Below the pieces are notes generated by a model that was not told where the DNA came from, did no database searches, and saw only the letters and a program-made list of their open reading frames with translations. Below are positions 56,570 to 64,000 of a stretch of DNA of 64,000 nt, piece after piece. The position numbers were made by a program, and so were the translations under genes. This DNA comes from Proteobacteria bacterium 005FR1 (GTDB lineage: Bacteria; Pseudomonadota; Gammaproteobacteria; Pseudomonadales; Cellvibrionaceae), in assembly GCA_026192395.1 (NCBI GenBank), contig WACF01000001.1, positions 1,982,309 to 2,046,308 of the forward strand, read 5' to 3'. How positions within the stretch are numbered: position 1 is the first letter of the stretch; each line of letters begins with the position of its first letter.

Positions 56570-59467
56570 TTACTTCGCGCTGAGCGACTGCTCGGAAACC
56601 GGCTGACCGTCGCTATTCAGTTCCACAACCGGGTAACCGAGTTCGCGAACCGAATCGCCAATCACGGCCTTGTCGCCAACCACCAGAATCAGCATTTCAT
56701 CCACCGGCAAGTGAGCCTTGGCGAGTTGGTTGATCTGCTCCTGGCTGATGCTGCTGATGATTTCCGCCTGCTTGTCCACGTAGTTGTGCGGCAGGTCGTA
56801 CTCGAGAATGCGACCGAGGAAGCCCGCCTTCTGACGCGGCGTTTCATAGCTGAGTGCATCGCTCTGGCCAACCGCCGAACGCATGAACTGCAGTTCCGAT
56901 TCCTCGATGCCTTGAGCACGATAGTCGGAAATCTCCATCATGAACTGACGCACCGAATCGGCCGTGCTTTCTTTCTTAACGCTCGCCGACGCGGTAAAGG
57001 GTCCGGGCATCTGGCTACCGGAGAATCCACTGCGTGCGCCATAGGTGTAGCCTTTTTCCTCGCGCAGGTTCATGTTGATGCGGCTGTTGAAAGCACCGCC
57101 AAGCACGTAGTTCATCAGATAGCGCTGGAAGTACTCACCGGTGGCATCATAGGGCAGCTCGGTCATGTAGCCGACGCGGATTTCCGACTGCGCGGCTCCG
57201 GGCTTGTCCACCAGATAGAGCGTGGTCTTGTCGCGGTCGGGCATCGCCGGTTGCGGGCGCGGTTTGGGACCGGTATCGGGCAGCTTGTCGAGGAAGGTCA
57301 GCTGTTCGGTGATCCAGGGCTGTTCCACGTCGCCAACAACGATCACCTGCAGAGCGTCGGCCGCGAGGTTCTCGCGATAGTAGCGCTCCACGTCGTCGAG
57401 GGTGATCCCTTTCAGGGTCTCCGGCTCACCGCTGCTGGACACGGCGAAGCTGTGGTCATCACCATAGATCAGCTTGCGGTACACATCTCCGGCGATGGTG
57501 GACGGCTGCTGCTTGCTGGCCTGAATGGCTTCGATCTGCTGCTGCCGGAGTCGGTCCAGATCCTCCTGGGTGAACTTCGGCTGGAACAGGCGTTCTTCCA
57601 GTAGCGCCAGAGTCGCGTCCAGATTCTTGCGCAGGCTGGTGACACTAACGTAGAACTCTTCGGTGCCGGAGCTCACGGAGATTCGGCTGCCCAACTTCTC
57701 CAGTTCTTTCTCGAAAGCTTCCGCCGAACGCTTCCGGGTGCCCTCGTTCATCATGGATGCGGTGAGACTGGCGAGCCCGTAGTGCTCGGGATCATCGAGC
57801 AGGTGTCCGCCAGCGAACTTCAACTCGATCGCCACCAGCGGGACTTCATCACTCTTGGTGCCGATCATCTCGATGCCGCTGTCCAGACGACCGGTCCAGA
57901 ACGCTGGGACTTCCACCAGCGGTGCGGGGCCGGCAACCGGCTTCTGGGAACGATCGAACTCGTCCTTCACGGGGCGCGGTTTCAGCTCGTCGGTTTCCGA
58001 GGCGGTGCGCGGCAGTGCGTCCGGCAACTCGTAGTTGTCCGGTCGCGCCTGCCCGTCGGGATTGGACTCGGGCACCACGCTCTGGATTACCGCTGGCTTG
58101 CCCTTCACGTAAGTATCGAAGACTCGCAACACGTCGCTCTTGTCGAGATCCCGCAGCGCGGCCAGTTCGGTCTGGATGCGGTCCGGATCCTCAAAAAAGG
58201 TTTCGTAATAAGCCAGCTGTGACACCTTGCCCTGCACGCTGGCAAGGCTCTGGATGGTCCCGGATTCGCGGCTCGCCTTGCAGATCTGCACGTCCTCATC
58301 GCTGATGGACTGCTCGTCGAAGCCGGCGAAGAGATCCCGCATTTCAGTCTCGAACTGGCCGAGCGATACACCCGGATAGGGCATCACGAAAAAGGTGGTG
58401 GAACCAGCCAGCTCGGTGGAGTTGTGAAAGGCGCTGGCGTCGATGGCCTTGTTGGTCAACACGAATTGCTTGTACAGGTAGGACTTGCGGCCGCCGCCCA
58501 CCACATCGGCGAGGCAGTCGAGAGCCACGCGGTCCGGATGGCCGTGCGGCACGGTCGGCCAGGTGAACAGCAGCGCCGGGAAGCGGATGTTCTTGTCGAC
58601 ATAGGATACGTACCGGTCGGCTTCCAGCTTCACCGGCTCACGCTTGTCCTTCTCCACTTCGGGTCCGGGCGGAATGCTGCCGAAATACTTCTGCACCAGC
58701 TCCAGAGTGGCTTCCTTGTCCAGGTTGCCGCCGATGGTCAGGGTGGCGTTGTTGGGGCCGTACCAGCGCAGGAAGAAGTTCTTCAAATCTTCCAGGGTGG
58801 CGGCATCCAGATCTTCCGGGTAGCCGATGACCGGCCAGGAATAGGGATGCCCCGCGGGATAGAGCGCAGCATTGTTTACTTCATTGAAGCGACCATAGGG
58901 GCGGTTTTCCACATTCTGGCCACGCTCGTTTTTCACGGTCGCCCGCTGAATTTCAAATTTTTCCTGAGTCACTGCTTCGAGCAGAAAACCCATGCGGTCC
59001 GCTTCCAACCAAAGCATGGTTTCCAGATTGTTGCTGGGCACGGTCTCGAAGTAGTTGGTGCGATCAAAGTTGGTGGTGCCGTTCATACGGCCGCCGGATT
59101 CGGTGACGATCTTGAAATGCTCGTCGTCACCCACGTTGGCTGAACCTTGAAACATCATGTGCTCAAAGAAGTGCGCGAAGCCGGAGCGCTGGGGCTCCTC
59201 GCGAGCGGATCCCACGTGATAAGTCATATCCACATGCACCAGCGGGTCAGACTTGTCCTCGTGCAGGATCACAGTCAGACCATTGGCCAGGCGGTACTTG
59301 CTGTAGGGAATAACGATTTCGTCGCCCTGGGCGCTCACCTGCTCCACGAGGGTAATCGCCGGTTGGTCGCGCCAGCTGGCGTCGCCAGCGGTCTCCGGCG
59401 CACGCTCGGAGGTCGAGCAGGCAGCCAGTGTGCTTGCACACAGGATGATGAGGAAACTGCGGATCAT
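56570..59467 (-). CDS. M16 family metallopeptidase, lipoprotein
   Basis: The 965-residue pitrilysin-family peptidase has a lipoprotein signal (lipobox LAAC, Cys17). Residues about 50-480 form the catalytic half with the inverted zinc motif HFFEH (His99, Glu102, His103); the second half (about 510-940) is the inactive partner half with RRxxQ-like substrate loops (YTYGARSGFSGSQ). Both halves fold into a peptide-enclosing chamber. AGGAG seven bases before the ATG at 59467 fixes the start. Family members degrade small peptides in the periplasm. It completes a set of exported peptidases with the M28 and M3 genes. Confidence 0.94.
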   Translation of the reverse strand: MIRSFLIILCASTLAACSTSERAPETAGDASWRDQPAITLVEQVSAQGDEIVIPYSKYRLANGLTVILHEDKSDPLVHVDMTYHVGSAREEPQRSGFAHFFEHMMFQGSANVGDDEHFKIVTESGGRMNGTTNFDRTNYFETVPSNNLETMLWLEADRMGFLLEAVTQEKFEIQRATVKNERGQNVENRPYGRFNEVNNAALYPAGHPYSWPVIGYPEDLDAATLEDLKNFFLRWYGPNNATLTIGGNLDKEATLELVQKYFGSIPPGPEVEKDKREPVKLEADRYVSYVDKNIRFPALLFTWPTVPHGHPDRVALDCLADVVGGGRKSYLYKQFVLTNKAIDASAFHNSTELAGSTTFFVMPYPGVSLGQFETEMRDLFAGFDEQSISDEDVQICKASRESGTIQSLASVQGKVSQLAYYETFFEDPDRIQTELAALRDLDKSDVLRVFDTYVKGKPAVIQSVVPESNPDGQARPDNYELPDALPRTASETDELKPRPVKDEFDRSQKPVAGPAPLVEVPAFWTGRLDSGIEMIGTKSDEVPLVAIELKFAGGHLLDDPEHYGLASLTASMMNEGTRKRSAEAFEKELEKLGSRISVSSGTEEFYVSVTSLRKNLDATLALLEERLFQPKFTQEDLDRLRQQQIEAIQASKQQPSTIAGDVYRKLIYGDDHSFAVSSSGEPETLKGITLDDVERYYRENLAADALQVIVVGDVEQPWITEQLTFLDKLPDTGPKPRPQPAMPDRDKTTLYLVDKPGAAQSEIRVGYMTELPYDATGEYFQRYLMNYVLGGAFNSRINMNLREEKGYTYGARSGFSGSQMPGPFTASASVKKESTADSVRQFMMEISDYRAQGIEESELQFMRSAVGQSDALSYETPRQKAGFLGRILEYDLPHNYVDKQAEIISSISQEQINQLAKAHLPVDEMLILVVGDKAVIGDSVRELGYPVVELNSDGQPVSEQSLSAK

Positions 59468-59885
59468 TGAGATTCTCCTGAGGACGCCAATTGGCGCGTA
59501 AAAAGACAGGCTGATTTCAGGCTGGTCAATAGGACCGCAGGTGCGACGACTTTCTTCCGGGAATGCCTTAAAAAACTCACGAGAGGGAGGTCTTGCGGCC
59601 ACGATTCGCCAACCTATGCCTGGGTAGCGGCGTTGTTTTCGTTGTGATTGCCACGGGCAGGTGCTTCCAGGCGGAACCAGCACTGCGCACAAGGTTAGAG
59701 TCAGCCGTAAGCCATTTCAAGCTCAGCCTTGGGATCTGGCGGGCGATGCCACCAAATGAGGCGTGAGGACCCAAAGCGTAAAGAAGCCGCAAGCTCCCTT
59801 GCCGCTCGGGGAGGTCACCAGTAAAGTTGGGCACTGCACTCAAACGGCACGCCCAGCACAATAATAACCAGAGGAAGTCCGCTGT
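59468..59885. other. Intergenic stretch upstream of the M16 gene
   Basis: The 418 bases between the divergent M16 gene and the next secreted-protein gene have no gene I trust. The minus strand is open through most of it in two frames, without a ribosome-binding site or family, and the text resembles intergenic sequence that recurs in gammaproteobacterial genomes, as judged from memory only. The promoters of both flanking genes should lie at its ends. Confidence 0.35.
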
Positions 59886-60893
59886 ATGACCAAATTCCCA
59901 CGCTTTTCCCTTGCTCCGCTGCTGCTTTCCCTGGCCATTCCCGCGCTGGCTGATTACGAGCCGCCGCGCACGGCCGATGGCAAAGCCAGCCTGCAGGGTA
60001 TCTGGTCCAACTCATCCATCACCCGCCTGCAGCGCAGTGACGAATACGACACGCTGGTGATCTCCGGTGAAGAGCTGAAAAACCTCACTAACGCCCACCC
60101 CCAGGTGGTGCGGCAAAAGACCGATGATCACCTGGACCCCGGGGACGGCCTGCTGGACGGCTCCGACCTGGGCATGGGGCGCGGCTACAACGCGTTCTGG
60201 ATCGATCCGGGCAAGGAATTCGGCCTGGTGAAGGGCACCTACCGCAGCTCCTGGATTGTGGAGCCTGAGGACGGCCAGATCCCCTTCTCGAAGCAGGGCC
60301 GGGCCATGCGCGGCGAGGGACGGGCCGAGCGCGAGGAATCCGCAGGACCCGAAGCGCGATCCCTGGGCGAGCGCTGCATGATCGGCTTTGGCGGCACCGG
60401 CGGTCCGCCGATGCTCAACACGCTCTACAACAACACTTACCAGATCGTGCAAACCCCGGATCATCTGATGGTGCTGGTGGAAATGGTGCACGATGCGCGG
60501 ATTATCCCCATCGTTGACGGCCCCCGGGCAAAAGAAGCCGAATTCGACGCCATCGACCGCTGGCTCGGTGAGTCCGTGGCCTGGTGGGAGGGCGACACGC
60601 TGGTGGTGGAAACCCGCAACTGGCAGAAGCAGCAGGCCCAGCAAGGGCCTGTGTACGTATCCGACAAGGGCAAGGTGACCGAGCGCTTCACCCGCTGGTC
60701 CGATGATCAGATCTTCTATGAATTCGAGGTGGAGGACCCCGTTTACTACACCCGGCCCTGGCGTGGGGAGATGAGCTTCAACGCGGTGGAAGGCCCGGTT
60801 TACGAATACGCCTGCCACGAGGGCAACATCGGTCTCGAGGGTATTCTCCAGGGCGCGAGAGTGAAAGAGCGCCAGGCTTCCACCAAACCCTAG
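59886..60893 (+). CDS. Secreted protein of unknown function
   Basis: The 335-residue protein has a signal peptide (1-22, ending ALAD). The mature part starts with a DGKASLQGIWSN motif and carries QTPDHLMVLVEMVHDARIIP, WWEGDTLVVET and, near the end, EYACHEGN. I recognise this pattern as a widespread secreted family in soil and marine bacteria but cannot attach a Pfam name or function. The conserved His, Asp and Glu positions could form a metal site. AGGAAG precedes the ATG at 59886. It lies 148 bases before the sortase target gene and could be co-expressed with it. Confidence 0.85.
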   Translation: MTKFPRFSLAPLLLSLAIPALADYEPPRTADGKASLQGIWSNSSITRLQRSDEYDTLVISGEELKNLTNAHPQVVRQKTDDHLDPGDGLLDGSDLGMGRGYNAFWIDPGKEFGLVKGTYRSSWIVEPEDGQIPFSKQGRAMRGEGRAEREESAGPEARSLGERCMIGFGGTGGPPMLNTLYNNTYQIVQTPDHLMVLVEMVHDARIIPIVDGPRAKEAEFDAIDRWLGESVAWWEGDTLVVETRNWQKQQAQQGPVYVSDKGKVTERFTRWSDDQIFYEFEVEDPVYYTRPWRGEMSFNAVEGPVYEYACHEGNIGLEGILQGARVKERQASTKP

Positions 60894-61005
60894 ACGCACT
60901 TGCCCCGGGCTCCGGGCGCGGCATTTGCCCGGAGCCACATTTCGCCACAATCGATCCCCGCCCCGCCATTTTCCATCCCGAACCGGGCACCCGGCTCCAT
61001 CAGAC

Positions 61006-61038
61006 TCACCTTCCAGTTTTCACTCCATTGGAAGGTGA
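61006..61038 (+). promoter_or_regulatory. Hairpin that covers the sortase-target ribosome site
   Basis: TCACCTTCCA (61006-61015) is a perfect complement of TGGAAGGTGA (61029-61038) across a 13-base loop. The downstream arm contains GGAAGG (61030-61035), the Shine-Dalgarno sequence, six bases before the ATG at 61042. When folded it would hide the ribosome site. Confidence 0.6.
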
Positions 61039-61041
61039 CCC

Positions 61042-63120
61042 ATGGTTGTTATCAAGCATTTGCAGGAATACTGGCGAGCCTACTTGCTCAATGCCATTTT
61101 CGTCTGCCTTCTCCTGACTACCCATACTTACGCCTACGCCGATGAGGCGGTCAGCACCGGCGAATTCCGGCTGCTGGGAGATGGTGGCGGCGCTGCCCGG
61201 CTGGTGGCCACCGACGTTGAGGTTAGCGTCAGTGGTCTGCTGGCGCGAGTGATCGTCAGGCAGCGTTTCGAGAACACCGCGAGCGACTGGCGGGAGGGGG
61301 AATACGTCTTCCCGCTGCCGCCGGAAAGTGCGGTGGACTTCATGGCCGTGACGATCGGCGAGCGACGCATCATCGGCAAGATTCGCGAGCGGGAAGCGGC
61401 ACGCCAGGCCTACGAGGCGGCCAAGCAGGCGGGCAGGAAGGCCAGCCTGATCTCGCAACAGCGCCCCAATCTGTTTACCAGCCGGGTAGCCAATGTTGGC
61501 CCTGGCGAATCAATCGAGGTGGAACTGCAGTACCTGGAAACACTGGAATACGACCACGGGGCTTATGGAAAGCGCCGATTCAGCCTGCGCGTTCCAACCA
61601 CACTGACGCCGCGATACATCCCTGGACAACTGCTTGCTCACCCCGACCAAACCAGACAGGTGGACACGGGCAGCGGCTGGGCCCGCCCCACCGATCTCGT
61701 TCCGGATGCGCCGGCAGTGACGCCCTCAATGGTGGAAAGCGGCGAAGCAGCGACACTGAACTTTCGCGCCACTATCAAACCTGGGTTTACGCTCGACCGG
61801 ATTGCCAGTCTTCACCATCCCGCGCAAATCGCCCCACGAGCGCTGGCCTATGAAGTCCGATTAAAAGACGGCGCGCGCCTGGATCGAGACGTAGTGCTCG
61901 AGTGGGAGCCATCCCTGGGTGAAGCCCCATTGGCCGCAGCGCTGCATGAAGTCAAAGGTGGGGACGATTATTTTCTGTTGGTGCTGATGCCGCCCCGGAA
62001 CGTTGCCACGGCTGCAACTGCTGCCCTTCCCCGCGAGTCGATTTTTGTTATCGACACCTCGGGCTCCATGGCAGGTGAACCGATTGAGCAGGCAAAGAGC
62101 GCGCTGCTGTCGGGACTGAAACACCTTCGCCCCGGGGATCGCTTCAACATCGTGGAGTTCAACAGCCATACCCGTCCGCTCTGGTCCGCTGCTCGGGCAG
62201 CGGACGGCTACAACCTGAACGAAGCGGCGATCTTCATTCGATCGCTGCACGCCGATGGCGGCACGGAAATGCGGCCTGCGTTGGAGTTCGCGTTCCGGCA
62301 ACGGCAAGACCGCGGTTTCGTCCGCCAGGTCGTCTTCATCACCGACGGCAGTGTCGCCGACGAGGCGGAATTGTTTTCGCTGATCGAGCGCGAAAGCGGA
62401 AACAGTCGCCTGTTCACGGTCGGCATCGGCTCGGCACCGAACAGCCATTTCATGCAGAAGGCCGCAGAGGCGGGACGCGGTAGCTTCACCTTCATCGGCT
62501 CCCAGGAACAGGTGGAGCGCGCGATGGTGGACCTGTTCTACAAGCTGAAAAATCCGCTGATGACAAATATCCGCATTGACCTGGGTGCCGGCAGTGCGGA
62601 AGTGTTTCCGGCCCGCATTCCCGACTTGTATGCAGGGGAGCCATTGACGCTCGCTTTGCGCAGCGACGGAATGCCACCAGGGCAAGTTACGATTACCGGC
62701 GAGCGCAATGGCATGCCCTTCAGTCAGCAGCTTTCGCTCGACGATGCCAGCTTGTCCACGGATATCAGCAAGCTCTGGGCCCGCCGCAAGCTCCGCGACC
62801 TTTATGACCAGGAGCGCAATGCGCACTCCTCCGGCGAGCAACAGTCAGCAGCGTTGAAAGACGAAATCACTCAGCTGGCCCTGGCCCATCAACTAATGTC
62901 GACCTACACGAGCTTTATCGCCACCGAAGAAACCGTGTCCCGTCCGGCGGATTCACCCTTACTCGCACAGGCGATTCCCAACGCATTGCCCGCCGGTAGC
63001 GCCATGGGCATTCCGGTGCCCGCGGGCGCACTGGGCCTGAATGGTAAATACCTGATCGGTCTGACGGCGCTTTTGGTTCTGCTGCTGATGCACTGGCGAC
63101 ACAAAGAGGTGGACGCATGA
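61042..63120 (+). CDS. Marine proteobacterial sortase target protein (VIT-vWA)
   Basis: The 692-residue surface protein has a signal peptide (about 1-33), a VIT domain (about 45-165), a von Willebrand A domain (about 330-500) with a full MIDAS motif (Asp338, Ser340, Ser342 in IDTSGSMAGEP), and a C-terminal sorting region: ALPAGSAMGIPVPAGALG, a hydrophobic helix and the basic tail HWRHKE. The architecture is that of inter-alpha-trypsin inhibitor heavy-chain-like proteins paired with class GN sortases. The next gene is its sortase, overlapping by ATGA. It probably binds ligands at the cell surface. Confidence 0.92.
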   Translation: MVVIKHLQEYWRAYLLNAIFVCLLLTTHTYAYADEAVSTGEFRLLGDGGGAARLVATDVEVSVSGLLARVIVRQRFENTASDWREGEYVFPLPPESAVDFMAVTIGERRIIGKIREREAARQAYEAAKQAGRKASLISQQRPNLFTSRVANVGPGESIEVELQYLETLEYDHGAYGKRRFSLRVPTTLTPRYIPGQLLAHPDQTRQVDTGSGWARPTDLVPDAPAVTPSMVESGEAATLNFRATIKPGFTLDRIASLHHPAQIAPRALAYEVRLKDGARLDRDVVLEWEPSLGEAPLAAALHEVKGGDDYFLLVLMPPRNVATAATAALPRESIFVIDTSGSMAGEPIEQAKSALLSGLKHLRPGDRFNIVEFNSHTRPLWSAARAADGYNLNEAAIFIRSLHADGGTEMRPALEFAFRQRQDRGFVRQVVFITDGSVADEAELFSLIERESGNSRLFTVGIGSAPNSHFMQKAAEAGRGSFTFIGSQEQVERAMVDLFYKLKNPLMTNIRIDLGAGSAEVFPARIPDLYAGEPLTLALRSDGMPPGQVTITGERNGMPFSQQLSLDDASLSTDISKLWARRKLRDLYDQERNAHSSGEQQSAALKDEITQLALAHQLMSTYTSFIATEETVSRPADSPLLAQAIPNALPAGSAMGIPVPAGALGLNGKYLIGLTALLVLLLMHWRHKEVDA

Positions 63121-63689
63121 TCGGCTCGGCAAGAATCCACCCGTGGCGGCTAATCGCATCCTCTCTGCTGGTCCTTGTTGCCCTCGCCTTTGGGGGTCAG
63201 GCCTTCTACCTCGATGCCAAAGCCTGGCTTGCCCAGCGACTTCTGTTCAAAGCCTGGGAGAGCAGCGAGCAGTCATCCTCCGTCACCAAGCCGTGGCCCT
63301 GGGCGGACGTGCACCCGGCGGGCCTGCTGGAGATTCCCGAACAGGGCATTCGCCAGGTGGTATTGAATGATCACAGCGGCGAAGCCCTCGCCTTCGGGCC
63401 CGGCATCGCGCGCGGCAACAACGCGGTGATGCTGGCCGGACACCGTGACAGTCATTTCGAGTTCATGAGCCAGCTCGACGCCGGCGACCACATTCGCTGG
63501 CAGGAAGCGGGCAAGACCGGCAAGGACTTTCGGATCAGTGCGGCCTATGTGCTCGATACGCGTTTGCAGGAGGAAATCGTCCCGCCGGGAAACACTTTGC
63601 TGCTGGTGACCTGTTATCCCTTCGATGCGATGTCAGCGGGCGGCCCTTTGCGCTATGTGGTGGTGGCGGAGGAAGTGTTGAAACTTTGA
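63117..63689 (+). CDS. Class GN (marine proteobacterial) sortase
   Basis: The 190-residue membrane-anchored sortase has an N-terminal helix (about 12-30) and the catalytic triad His109 in LAGHRDSHF, Cys166 in VTCYPF and Arg179 in GGPLRYVV. It should cleave and transfer the C-terminal sorting signal of the protein encoded just upstream. The start codon overlaps the upstream stop (ATGA), so expression is coupled. No other sortase substrate is visible in the window, which fits the one-enzyme, one-target habit of this class. Confidence 0.93.
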   Translation: MIGSARIHPWRLIASSLLVLVALAFGGQAFYLDAKAWLAQRLLFKAWESSEQSSSVTKPWPWADVHPAGLLEIPEQGIRQVVLNDHSGEALAFGPGIARGNNAVMLAGHRDSHFEFMSQLDAGDHIRWQEAGKTGKDFRISAAYVLDTRLQEEIVPPGNTLLLVTCYPFDAMSAGGPLRYVVVAEEVLKL

Positions 63690-64000
63690 TCGGGTGATTT
63701 GCCACGGATGAGATCGGATCGGAACATGCCTGAAGGGAGCGTAGCGCAAGAGAAGGTAGGTGCTTGCTGCCAGGGAAGTGCCGAAACCCGTTTGCCATTG
63801 GGATGAGCCTTTCGGAATCGCTGTGGATACATCCCTGTACGCTCCTTCGCTTCCTCCCTGAAGCGCAGGTTCCGAAAGGCTCATCCCAACGCCAAACTCG
63901 CCTCGTGCCGAAGCAAAGGATGCAAGGTAAATGCTTTGAATGCTTTTGCGCCCGACATTCGATACAGCCAGCGCTAGTGCCCGAAGTAGAGAACAATATC
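63690..64000. repeat. Non-coding region with a 20-bp inverted repeat
   Basis: No gene follows the sortase before the window ends. TTGGGATGAGCCTTTCGGAA at 63798-63817 is repeated exactly in inverse orientation at 63870-63889 with a 52-base loop. The loop contains GGATACATCCCTGTACGCTCC-like text, which from memory is common in intergenic repeats of gammaproteobacteria. It could form a long hairpin that ends the sortase transcript, or be a copy of a mobile intergenic repeat. Confidence 0.55.

Noticed and set aside
59467-59692. 75-residue N-terminal extension of the M16 peptidase
   Set aside because: It would bury a clear lipoprotein signal peptide inside the protein; the ATG at 59467 has a proper AGGAG.
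63535-63996. Minus-strand frames of 153 and 83 codons at the window end
   Set aside because: They run through the inverted repeat and into the sortase gene in antisense, with no family match.

Overview
The window is high-GC DNA from a gammaproteobacterium, most likely a marine one. YqcC, YchJ, DUF2489 and DUF3820 proteins, TrxC, a class GN 'marine' sortase with its target, HopJ, a TonB-dependent receptor, a GDSL autotransporter and PQQ-type dehydrogenases fit a marine lineage such as the Cellvibrionales/Halieaceae, but the genus cannot be fixed from sequence reading alone. I found no rRNA, tRNA, CRISPR array, insertion sequence or phage gene. The window reads as chromosomal core and accessory DNA with one decayed patch.

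Layout. 0.1-5 kb: MAPEG protein, surface esterase (GDSL autotransporter), MpaB-type oxygenase and a secreted HtrA-like protease. 5.2-10.9 kb: a tight operon of Tat-exported carboxylesterase, VOC protein, cytochrome c-PQQ dehydrogenase, HopJ-like protein and rhomboid protease. 10.9-18.7 kb: signalling proteins (a CheY-like regulator behind a perfect FNR-type box, a PAS-GAF-PAS kinase and a large hybrid kinase) with trxC, two DUF6644 membrane proteins and ychJ between them. 18.7-23 kb: small housekeeping genes and a diguanylate cyclase. 22.9-31 kb: a phosphate-flavoured region with a secreted glycerophosphodiesterase, a divergent TonB receptor, a beta-CASP metallohydrolase, a Na/Pi cotransporter and a lipoprotein phosphoesterase.

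31.3-36.5 kb holds the most novel-looking unit. Five co-directional, tightly packed genes encode an Fe(II)/2OG-oxygenase-like protein, an RraA-like aldolase, a stand-alone cyanophycin-synthetase-like ATP-grasp ligase, a second ATP-grasp ligase and an LDH2-family protein that has lost both signature histidines. It looks like an uncharacterised pathway for a small amide- or peptide-linked metabolite. A HAD/trehalose-phosphatase fusion gene converges on it, and a RimK-like ATP-grasp gene lies about 5 kb downstream.

38.5-46 kb: DUF3775, a hibernation factor fused to a cold-shock domain, a graveyard containing remnants of a response regulator and of PHA synthase (phaC), a CaCA antiporter, a 53-residue PMP3 protein, hemerythrin, DUF1499 and an AbgT transporter. 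46-51 kb: a second cytochrome c-PQQ enzyme, a small beta-barrel and an exported M3 peptidase. 51-55 kb: an unusual three-gene phosphorelay (receiver with novel output domain; H-box-receiver protein with no ATPase; convergent 7TM-GAF kinase). 55-60 kb: exported M28 and M16 peptidases. 59.9-63.7 kb: a secreted protein of unknown function, then the VIT/vWA sortase target and its class GN sortase. The window ends in a non-coding repeat with a 20-bp perfect inverted repeat.
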